Positions 1 through 7,006 of a stretch of DNA of 19,570 nt are shown in pieces. This stretch comes from Bacteroidales bacterium Bact_20 (GTDB lineage: Bacteria; Bacteroidota; Bacteroidia; Bacteroidales; DTU049). The DNA is taken from assembly GCA_001603615.1 (NCBI GenBank), contig LUZL01000138.1:1-19570 (forward strand). Direction: 5' to 3'. The notes below the pieces were generated by a model. The model was not told the DNA's origin. It was given only the letters and a program-made list of their open reading frames with translations, and made no database searches. A program made the position numbers and the translations under genes. Position 1 is the first letter of the stretch, and the number at the start of each line of letters is the position of its first letter.

Positions 1-1161
1 AATCTAGGCTCGCCCATCAATTCTTCGTTTAATGATTTTTATTTTTATAGAAATAGTTATGATTTTGATGGATACATAACTTCAAATCGTAAGGGGGCAT
101 ATTCTATTCAAGGACAATATTGCTGTTATGATATTTTTGCTTTCTATTTAGAAGAAAAAAAATTAGTTACTTCAGAGCATAAAATTTATGATTCTATTAG
201 CAAATATGACACTATAAACCCATTGAGAGACGAGATAATGTCTTTATTGCCTATAACAGTTTATTTTCACAATGATATCCCTAACCCTCGCAGCTGGGAT
301 ACTGTAACTCAGTATAGTTATGATGAGTTATATTTTGAATATTTGAATTTATTAGATCAATACAAAAAAGAATATAGTAAAGGCTTGAAAGGTGGAGACA
401 AATTAAAGGCAGAGCAAGATATAGAAATGTTTTTTCATACAGAAATAATAGGTGGTTTCGATAAACTACAGCGTTTTGCTAATTTACTTTTAGAAGATCT
501 GAAAAATGGTAGTAATGTAACTATAAAAATAAATGGATATTGTAGTCCTTTGCATTCTTCAGAATATAATATTAATCTATCTAAACGCAGGATTTCTAGT
601 CTTAAAAATTATTTATTAAAAATTACTAATGGTCAGTTAGCTACATTCCTAGAAGGTACACATCCATCTGGTGGCAAATTAAGGATAATAGAAGAACCCA
701 TGGGCAAAGAGCTTGCTTCGCCCTATGTTTCTGACAATCCACAAGATGTCCAGAAATCTATATATAGTATAGCGGCTGCTCACGAGCGTAGAGCTCAGAT
801 AGCATCTTATATATCAGATTTCAAAGGTACTAAAGTTGAATATAAATCGGGTATTTATCATTCAGATTCTTCATTTGTGAGTATTAAATTTAGTGAATTA
901 TTAAAAATTAATAATCTTAAAATTCCTATTTACAATTTAGGTAATGCACCTTTTGAAATTGAAAATGTAATCATATCATCTCAATGTTTAGAGCCTATGG
1001 TTATGAATCCCATTGTAAATCCTAATGAAAAAATATATTTGTATCTAATAATGAAAGAATCATGTGAAATAAAACCTGGTTTGCTAACTATGAAAGTGAA
1101 AACAAATATAATAGGTGATGAGATGCATATAATAAGTATTTTGATACTTTCGGATAAATAA
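1..1161 (+). CDS. PD40/OmpA-family envelope protein, 3' part (5' end outside window)
   Basis: The frame is open from the first base, so this is the last 386 residues of a longer protein. Residues 1-50 look like a PD40 (WD40-like Tol) repeat: NLGSPINSS, then GYITSNRKG and YDIFAF. Residues about 80-225 are the Bacteroidota form of the OmpA peptidoglycan-binding domain, with FHNDIPNPRSWDT, YKKEYSKGL, and then GYCSP...NINLSKRR (about 179-196), the segment that normally holds the peptidoglycan contacts. The last ~100 residues (bases ~865-1158) form an extra beta-rich domain with the NLGNAPFEIENV pattern of DUF1573/Ig-like domains. Likely role: anchoring an outer-membrane complex to the cell wall; this is inferred from the family. 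A TTG at 223 could be miscalled as a start, but the PD40 homology runs through upstream of it. Confidence 0.85.
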   Translation, partial: NLGSPINSSFNDFYFYRNSYDFDGYITSNRKGAYSIQGQYCCYDIFAFYLEEKKLVTSEHKIYDSISKYDTINPLRDEIMSLLPITVYFHNDIPNPRSWDTVTQYSYDELYFEYLNLLDQYKKEYSKGLKGGDKLKAEQDIEMFFHTEIIGGFDKLQRFANLLLEDLKNGSNVTIKINGYCSPLHSSEYNINLSKRRISSLKNYLLKITNGQLATFLEGTHPSGGKLRIIEEPMGKELASPYVSDNPQDVQKSIYSIAAAHERRAQIASYISDFKGTKVEYKSGIYHSDSSFVSIKFSELLKINNLKIPIYNLGNAPFEIENVIISSQCLEPMVMNPIVNPNEKIYLYLIMKESCEIKPGLLTMKVKTNIIGDEMHIISILILSDK

Positions 1162-1343
1162 AAAAATTTTTTTAACATAATCAAAAAGTATATTTATGTG
1201 CTATTATAAGTTTTGGCTTTAGCATGTTTTGTGTATATTACTATAGGAAAATATAAAATTTGTTTTTTTAAATTATCAAAGTTTTTCATATTAATAATTG
1301 TTTAAAACATACTAATTATTAAAATTATTTTAAAAATTCCTTG

Positions 1344-1351
1344 TAATTTTG
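1344..1351 (+). promoter_or_regulatory. Bacteroidota -7 box (TAATTTTG) of lepA
   Basis: TAATTTTG matches the Bacteroidota -7 consensus TAnnTTTG exactly. It ends only 4 bases before the lepA ATG at 1356, so a transcript starting the usual few bases downstream would be leaderless or nearly so. No clear TTTG -33 box is seen at the usual spacing. The rest of 1162-1343 is AT-rich and holds nothing else recognisable. Confidence 0.5.
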
Positions 1352-1355
1352 CAAA

Positions 1356-3146
1356 ATGAATGATTTAAAAAGAAATTTTTGTATTATAGCGCATATAGAT
1401 CATGGCAAATCTACGTTAGCTGATAGATTACTAGAATCTACGCGTACAATAGATCAACGAAAGATGATGAATCAAGTGCTAGACAATATGGATCTAGAGA
1501 GAGAACGTGGTATAACTATTAAAAGCCATGCTATTAGAATGCAATATGAATATAAAGGAAGACAATATAGTTTAAACTTAATTGATACTCCTGGACATGT
1601 GGATTTTTCGTATGAAGTATCTAGAGCTATAGCATCATGCGAAGGTGCATTATTAGTGGTAGATGCCACTCAAGGAATACAAGCTCAAACTATCAGTAAT
1701 TTGTATCAAGCAATAGACCATGACCTTACTATTATACCTGTGATTAATAAGATAGATATGGCAAATGCTGATGTAGAAGGTACACAAGATCAAATAATAG
1801 ATCTGCTAGGTTGTGAAAGAGATGAGATAATAGCTGTGAGTGCTAAACAAGGAATAGGAATAGATGATGTATTACATGCCATTATAGAGCGTATACCAGC
1901 TCCTACAGGTGACCCCGATTTACCTTTGGAAGCTTTGATTTTTGATAGTATTTTTAATACTTATAGAGGTGTGATAGCTTATTTTAGAATTTTTAATGGT
2001 ACTTTGAGAGCAGGCGACCAAATAATGTTTTATTCTAATAAATCTAACTACATAGCAGAAGAAATTGGTTATTTAGGATTTACTTATGAACCTTGCGATG
2101 AACTTAAAGCGGGTGATGTTGGTTATTTGATATCTGGCATTAAAACTGCAAAAGAGGTAAGCGTAGGTGATACTATTACTCATAAAGACAATCCTTGTAG
2201 CAAAGCTATTGAGGGCTTTAAACCAGTAAAACCTATGGTATATGCTGGTGTATACCCAGTATCTCCAGATGAATATGACAACCTTAGAGAATCATTAGAA
2301 AGACTTCAGCTTAATGATCCAGCTTTAGAGTTTACTTTAGAAACATCTAATGCTTTAGGATATGGATTTAGATGTGGATTTCTTGGTCTCTTACATATGG
2401 AAATAGTACAGGAGAGATTAGAAAGAGAATTTAATATTGATGTTATTATCACTGTTCCTAATGTTTCTTACAAAGTATATACAACTAAAGGTGAAATAAT
2501 TGAAGTACATAATCCCTCTGGATTACCAGATCCATCAAAAATTGATAGAATAGAAGAACCATTTATTAAAGCTCAAATAATTACCAAAAGTGAATTTATA
2601 GGCAGCATCATTAAACTCTGTATAGATAGACGTGGTATTTTTATTGGACAAGTATATTTGACTACAGATCGTGCTGAATTAACATTTGAAATGCCTTTAG
2701 TAGAAATATTATTTGATTTCTATGATAAATTAAAAAGTATTTCCAAAGGTTATGCTTCCTTAGATTATTTTCAAATAGGTTATAGAGCTACTGATTTAGT
2801 AAAATTAGATATTTTATTAAATGGTGAAAAAGTAGATGCTTTATCTACTTTGATACATAAAGATAACGCATATAGTTTTGGTAAAAGGATATGTGAAAAA
2901 TTAAAAGTATTAATCCCTAGACATCAATTTGATATTGCTATTCAAGCATCTATAGGGGCTAAAATTATTGCTAGAGAAACTATAAAAGCATATAGAAAAG
3001 ATGTTACAGCTAAATGCTATGGTGGAGATATTACTAGAAAAAGAAAATTATTAGAAAAACAAAAAGAAGGCAAGAAAAGAATGAGGCAAGTGGGCAAAAT
3101 AGAAGTACCACAAAGTGCATTTTTATCAGTACTGAAACTAGATTAA
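1356..3146 (+). CDS. lepA: Elongation factor 4 (LepA), back-translocating GTPase
   Basis: This is a 596-residue translational GTPase of normal LepA length (E. coli about 599). It acts on the ribosome and is associated with initiation, biogenesis and back-translocation. The GTPase motifs are intact: G1 AHIDHGKST (12-20), G2 RGITIKS (51-57), G3 DTPGH (77-81), G4 NKID (131-134) and G5 SAK (162-164). The LepA-specific C-terminal domain is complete: GAKIIARETIKAYRKDV, then CYGGDITRKRKLLEKQKEGK, ending VPQSAFLSVLKLD, which separates it from EF-G and BipA. The ATG at 1356 gives the canonical N-terminus. It stands alone: a promoter box lies just upstream and a strong terminator just downstream. Confidence 0.98.
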   Translation: MNDLKRNFCIIAHIDHGKSTLADRLLESTRTIDQRKMMNQVLDNMDLERERGITIKSHAIRMQYEYKGRQYSLNLIDTPGHVDFSYEVSRAIASCEGALLVVDATQGIQAQTISNLYQAIDHDLTIIPVINKIDMANADVEGTQDQIIDLLGCERDEIIAVSAKQGIGIDDVLHAIIERIPAPTGDPDLPLEALIFDSIFNTYRGVIAYFRIFNGTLRAGDQIMFYSNKSNYIAEEIGYLGFTYEPCDELKAGDVGYLISGIKTAKEVSVGDTITHKDNPCSKAIEGFKPVKPMVYAGVYPVSPDEYDNLRESLERLQLNDPALEFTLETSNALGYGFRCGFLGLLHMEIVQERLEREFNIDVIITVPNVSYKVYTTKGEIIEVHNPSGLPDPSKIDRIEEPFIKAQIITKSEFIGSIIKLCIDRRGIFIGQVYLTTDRAELTFEMPLVEILFDFYDKLKSISKGYASLDYFQIGYRATDLVKLDILLNGEKVDALSTLIHKDNAYSFGKRICEKLKVLIPRHQFDIAIQASIGAKIIARETIKAYRKDVTAKCYGGDITRKRKLLEKQKEGKKRMRQVGKIEVPQSAFLSVLKLD

Positions 3147-3169
3147 CTTTTGCTATTCAATATATATAT

Positions 3170-3208
3170 AAAAAAAAGCTGAGTTCATTAAATACTCAGC
3201 TTTTTTTT
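3170..3208. terminator. Bidirectional intrinsic terminator between lepA and hydA
   Basis: A perfect 15-base-pair inverted repeat (arms 3170-3184 and 3194-3208, nine-base loop) has a GCTGAGT/ACTCAGC core flanked by eight A on the left and eight T on the right. On either strand it reads as a GC-containing stem followed by a U-run, so it can end both lepA (+) and the convergent hydrogenase operon (-). Confidence 0.93.
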
Positions 3209-3222
3209 ATAAAAATATTTTT

Positions 3223-5022
3223 TTAATTAAGATATTTTTTCCTAGGGAAATAATGTGTATGAAGTAGCTCATGTGCTTTGTGGCTATTGGGTTGTCCCAG
3301 ATATTCTTCATATAGTTGCATTACTTCTGGGTTATCATGAGATTTACGTAATGGGAGGTTTTCATCTTCTGAGTAAATACCTTGAGCTCTCATTTGCCTT
3401 ATTTCCCATGATACTGGATAAGGTTGTCCGCCACCACCCAAGCATCCACCAGGGCAAGTCATTATTTCTATGAAATGATAATGAAGTTTACCCTCTTTAA
3501 TTGCTCTTACTAGTTTATTAGCATTTGCTAATTCATGAGCTACAGCGACTTTCAGTTCTACACCCTCTAGGAATGACCATTCTGGTTTAGTGCCTTCAAT
3601 TTTTATTGTTGCTTCTTTGATACCATCAAATCCACGTACTGGCGTTATTTCTAAGTTTTTAAATGGAACTTCGCGGCCAGTTACTATTTCGTAAGCTGTA
3701 CGTAGAGCTGCTTCCATTACACCACCAGTAGCACCGAAAATAACTCCAGCTCCTGAAGATTCGCCCATTAATGGATCATAATCAGATTCTGGTAAGCTCA
3801 TAAAATCTATTCCAGCTTGTTTTATCATTGTAGCTAATTCTCTAGTTGTGAGCACATAGTCTACATCTTGATATCCACTACTACGCATCTCTGGACGTTG
3901 TGCTTCATATTTCTTAGCTGTACAAGGCATCACTGATACTACTATCATATCTTTAGAATTGATACCTTTTTTCTGTGCATAATATGTTTTAGCTACAGCT
4001 CCAAACATTTGTTGTGGTGATTTACACGTAGATAGATGTCCGAGCATTTCTGGGTATAAATGTTCCATGAATTTTATCCATCCTGGGGAGCAGCTAGTAA
4101 ACATAGGAATTTTAACTTCTGGGTCTTTATCTACTAAAGCTCTTTTTAGTCTAGTAAGCAATTCTGTTCCTTCTTCTAAAATTGTCAAGTCTGCAGTGAA
4201 ATCAGTATCTAGTACAGAATCAAATCCTAAACGTTTCAATGCAGTTACCATTTTACCAGTAACTCTCGTACCATATGCGAAACCTAATTCTTCACCTATA
4301 GCTACACGTACTGCTGGTGCAGTTTGTACTACTACATGTTTAGTAGGATCATTTATAGCATCCCACACTTCTTCTACGTAATTACGTTCTGTAAGTGCAC
4401 CTGTAGGACAGTGTAATACACATTGACCACAATTAGTACATACTACTTCATTTAATGGGTAATCAAAAAAAGTACCTATGTGTTGTTCAGCACCTTTACC
4501 AATAACTGCAAGGGCACTTACATATTGCAACTCTTCGCATGTACGTACACAACGTTGGCAATGGATACATTTAGAAATATCCTTTTTAATAGCTGGAGAG
4601 CTAATATCTGCAATCAAATTTTCAGGATCTAAAATATCTAAGAGTACTCTATCAAAGATATGATATTCAGCAGCTAAGTCTTGTAATTCACATTTACTGT
4701 TACGTGAGCAGCTAGTACAATCTGCGTTATGTTCAGAAAGTAATAATTCTATTACGTGTTTTCTAGATTGTCTTACTGTTTGGCTATTTGTATATATTTC
4801 CATACCTTCTGCTACTGGTGTAGCGCATGCTGCTTGTAAATATCTAGCACCTTTCACTTCTACCACACATACTCTACAGTTACCTGCTACACTTAAATCT
4901 GGGTGGTCGCACAGAGTAGGTATTTTTATATTTAATTTTTTTGCAGCATCTAATATAGTGGTACCTTCTTCCACTGTTATTGGTATATCATTTATTTTTA
5001 GGTTTATTAATGCTTTTGCCAT
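3223..5022 (-). CDS. hydA: [FeFe] hydrogenase catalytic subunit HydA (NADH-linked trimeric type)
   Basis: A 599-residue catalytic subunit that reduces protons to H2 in the cytoplasm. Domains in order: plant-type [2Fe-2S] domain (C38, C49, C52, C66); His-ligated [4Fe-4S] site (H98, C102, C105, C111); two-cluster ferredoxin domain (C152, C155, C158, C162 and C195, C198, C201, C205); then the H-cluster domain with L1 TSCSPGW (309-315), L2 MPCTAKKYE (365-373) and L3 EIMTCPGGC...GGGGQP (519-534). L1 has Ser where clostridial CpI-type enzymes have a second Cys. This layout is that of the HydA/HndD subunit of trimeric enzymes, and hydC and hydB lie directly upstream (22-base gap to hydB). Maturases HydEFG are not in the window. 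The ATG at 5022 gives a full [2Fe-2S] domain. Confidence 0.97.
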   Translation of the reverse strand: MAKALINLKINDIPITVEEGTTILDAAKKLNIKIPTLCDHPDLSVAGNCRVCVVEVKGARYLQAACATPVAEGMEIYTNSQTVRQSRKHVIELLLSEHNADCTSCSRNSKCELQDLAAEYHIFDRVLLDILDPENLIADISSPAIKKDISKCIHCQRCVRTCEELQYVSALAVIGKGAEQHIGTFFDYPLNEVVCTNCGQCVLHCPTGALTERNYVEEVWDAINDPTKHVVVQTAPAVRVAIGEELGFAYGTRVTGKMVTALKRLGFDSVLDTDFTADLTILEEGTELLTRLKRALVDKDPEVKIPMFTSCSPGWIKFMEHLYPEMLGHLSTCKSPQQMFGAVAKTYYAQKKGINSKDMIVVSVMPCTAKKYEAQRPEMRSSGYQDVDYVLTTRELATMIKQAGIDFMSLPESDYDPLMGESSGAGVIFGATGGVMEAALRTAYEIVTGREVPFKNLEITPVRGFDGIKEATIKIEGTKPEWSFLEGVELKVAVAHELANANKLVRAIKEGKLHYHFIEIMTCPGGCLGGGGQPYPVSWEIRQMRAQGIYSEDENLPLRKSHDNPEVMQLYEEYLGQPNSHKAHELLHTHYFPRKKYLN

Positions 5023-5044
5023 AATTATTAACTTTTTTTAAAAT

Positions 5045-6208
5045 TTAAAATATTATTTCTTCTTTGAAATTTTCAACAATAGAAACGAAAGGATTAGCTA
5101 CGGATTGACCAAGTCCGCATTTAGAAGCTACTTTCATGGTTTGTGAGAGTTTAATTAATTCATTTAAGTAGCTAGCAGGTTTTTCTCTTCTTTTAATAGC
5201 TTCAATACCTTTTAATAATTGTTGTAGTCCAGCTCTACATGGTGTACATTGAGCGCAACTTTCTTCTACAAAAAAATCTAAATAGTTATGAAGAATATTA
5301 TACATAGATCTGGAACTATTAAATAGCATAACAGAACCACCTGTAGGTATGCCTTCAAAACCTATTATTGTATTTTCGAAATTTTTTCTAGGTACACAAA
5401 AACCTGAAGCCCCACCTATTTGAACTGCTTTAGTATCACCATCACCAAATTCTCTAACAAAATCAGACACTTTCATACCTAGCTCTAGTTCATAAATACC
5501 AGGAATAGGAGTATCACCTGATATGGAGAATACTTTTGAACCTCTAGAGTCTTTAGTACCTAATTTTTTAAATTCTTCAACACCTAGATGTTGTATCATT
5601 GTTACAAAAACCAATGTTTCTACATTATTTATAGATGTTGGTTTATTATTATAACCTGCTTTAGTAGGATAGGGTGGTTTATTTCTCGGTTCTCCGCGTT
5701 TACCTTCCATACTTTCAAAAAGTGCACTTTCTTCTCCGCAGATATATGCACCACTTCCTGAACGAAGATATAAAGTAACATCTAATCCTCTATTTTTAAT
5801 TTCATTATTAAACCATTCCATTTTTGGAATTATATCTTTTTTCAAGAAATTATATTCTCCTCTTAGGTACATATAAGCTTCTTTAGCACCGATACAGTAA
5901 GCAGCTAATGCCATACCAATAAAAATCTTTTCTGGTACTTCTTCTATAATTTGTCTATCTTTAAAAGTACCTGGTTCACCTTCGTCAGCATTACAGATAA
6001 CATATTTAACGTCGCTATCTTCATTTTTAGTGAATTTCCATTTTAGTCCAGTAGGGAAACCTGCACCTCCACGACCTTTTAATCCACTATCTATAATTTC
6101 ATTTATTATATCATCGGGTGATTTCTGCAAAGCTTTATCTAATATTTGTAATGGATTATCTACTTTGCTAAAAATAATATCTACTTTTTTTAAATTACTT
6201 GTATCCAT
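5045..6208 (-). CDS. hydB: NADH/flavin subunit HydB (NuoF-like), short form
   Basis: A 387-residue NuoF-type subunit that would bind FMN and NAD(H) and pass electrons to HydA. Visible motifs: FMN/NADH-site GRGGAGFPTG (45-54), NADEGEPGTF (73-82), GSGAYICGEESAL (151-163), and the [4Fe-4S] site C328, C331, C334 with C374. It has neither the N-terminal thioredoxin-like [2Fe-2S] domain nor the C-terminal two-[4Fe-4S] ferredoxin domain found in long HydB of bifurcating enzymes such as that of Thermotoga (about 600 residues). It is therefore closer in size to complex I NuoF. It is second in the operon, 6 bases after the hydC stop and 22 bases before hydA. Confidence 0.94.
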   Translation of the reverse strand: MDTSNLKKVDIIFSKVDNPLQILDKALQKSPDDIINEIIDSGLKGRGGAGFPTGLKWKFTKNEDSDVKYVICNADEGEPGTFKDRQIIEEVPEKIFIGMALAAYCIGAKEAYMYLRGEYNFLKKDIIPKMEWFNNEIKNRGLDVTLYLRSGSGAYICGEESALFESMEGKRGEPRNKPPYPTKAGYNNKPTSINNVETLVFVTMIQHLGVEEFKKLGTKDSRGSKVFSISGDTPIPGIYELELGMKVSDFVREFGDGDTKAVQIGGASGFCVPRKNFENTIIGFEGIPTGGSVMLFNSSRSMYNILHNYLDFFVEESCAQCTPCRAGLQQLLKGIEAIKRREKPASYLNELIKLSQTMKVASKCGLGQSVANPFVSIVENFKEEIIF

Positions 6209-6214
6209 ACTCTC

Positions 6215-6688
6215 TTAATTTTTTGATTTTTCTTTGTATTGTTGAACTATTTCTATAGCTGCTTCTGGAGTGAGGCTATGATAGACATCATCATTGATGA
6301 GCATCACTGGACCTTTATGGCACCAGCCCATACAGTTAGCTGTCAGAAGAGTAAATTGTTTATCTACGGTAGTATCACCTACTTTGATATTCAAAACTTT
6401 TTCTAAAGCATTTATGATCTCATCTTTGCCAGACATGTAGCAGCTAATAGTCTTACATACTCTGATTACATTTTTGCCTCTAGGTACTGTATCTAGAAAT
6501 GTATAAAATGTAGCTGTACCATAGACATCTGCAGCAGATAGATCTAACTCTTCGGCTACCAAAGCGATATCAGATGGCTCCAAAAATTGCTTTTCAGCAA
6601 CAATGTCTTGCAGGATAGGCATCAATGCATTACGCGTCCTACCATGCTTCTCAACTAAAATTTTAATTAATTCATTTTGTTCTTGCAT
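6215..6688 (-). CDS. hydC: [2Fe-2S] subunit HydC (NuoE-like)
   Basis: A 157-residue thioredoxin-fold [2Fe-2S] protein, the first gene of the hydrogenase operon. The four cluster ligands are C78 and C83 (CKTISC, CX4C) and C119 and C123 (CMGWC, CX3C), in the NuoE arrangement. GTATFYTFLDTVPRGK before them is typical of the family. It would form a unit with HydB for electron exchange with NADH. Length is normal. The ATG at 6688 sits about 37 bases downstream of a TAnnTTTG box. Confidence 0.95.
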   Translation of the reverse strand: MQEQNELIKILVEKHGRTRNALMPILQDIVAEKQFLEPSDIALVAEELDLSAADVYGTATFYTFLDTVPRGKNVIRVCKTISCYMSGKDEIINALEKVLNIKVGDTTVDKQFTLLTANCMGWCHKGPVMLINDDVYHSLTPEAAIEIVQQYKEKSKN

Positions 6689-6725
6689 AATTTTTTTATT
6701 TTTATTTGTTAAAAAATTAACAATG

Positions 6726-6733
6726 CAAAGATA
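6726..6733 (-). promoter_or_regulatory. -7 box (TATCTTTG) of the hydCBA operon
   Basis: Read on the minus strand, TATCTTTG fits TAnnTTTG exactly and lies 37 bases before the hydC ATG, giving a leader of about 30 bases. No TTTG -33 box is visible at about 19-21 bases upstream. Confidence 0.5.
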
Positions 6734-6970
6734 ATAATAATTTTTTATATATAAATCATTAACAATAATATTTATTTAAAAATATTTTTAATATTAATTT
6801 TTATTTTCAAAAGTTTATATTTTAAATATTTTTTCAAGCAAGGCTATATCTAAAATATCTGTCAATTTTATATTAAAAAAAATGGAGCTATATACTAATT
6901 AATTATTTTTTTTTCTAAAAATAATAGTAATCTATAATTTATGATAAAATATTTTCACTATTAAATATAT

Positions 6971-6996
6971 TTTTTTAATATATATTTGTATAAAAT
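6971..6996 (+). promoter_or_regulatory. 26-base promoter element of the T9SS cargo operon (copy 1)
   Basis: It contains TATATTTG (6981-6988), an exact TAnnTTTG box, followed by TATAAAAT. The whole 26-base stretch differs at one base from 11206-11231 upstream of spoVR. The ATG of the first cargo gene follows 10 bases later. A TTG at 6986 that could be taken as a start lies inside this box. Confidence 0.6.
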
Positions 6997-7006
6997 ATTC
7001 ATATTT

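Larger units (their letters stand above)
6689..7006. other. AT-rich divergent intergenic region
   Basis: This 318-base gap separates the leftward hydrogenase operon from the rightward T9SS cargo operon. It holds the two -7 boxes listed separately. The remainder (about 6734-6970) is nearly all A and T; no ORF, RNA gene, convincing hairpin or operator was seen. Confidence 0.6.

Noticed and set aside
1161..1174. AAAAAAATTTTTTT palindrome after the OmpA-family gene
   Set aside because: Too short and without a GC core to terminate; homopolymer runs are frequent here.
4067..4381. 104-codon open frame antisense to hydA
   Set aside because: It lies wholly inside a well-conserved gene, has low-complexity Ser/Thr/Val-rich composition, and has no promoter box or homology I recognise. 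Other antisense frames in lepA, the beta-helix gene and hydB are rejected likewise.
6986..7006. TTG start adding seven residues to the C25-like protein
   Set aside because: The TTG is part of the TATATTTG promoter box, and the ATG at 7007 gives a standard signal peptide. The same reasoning removes TTG starts at 17575 (minus strand) and 17795.
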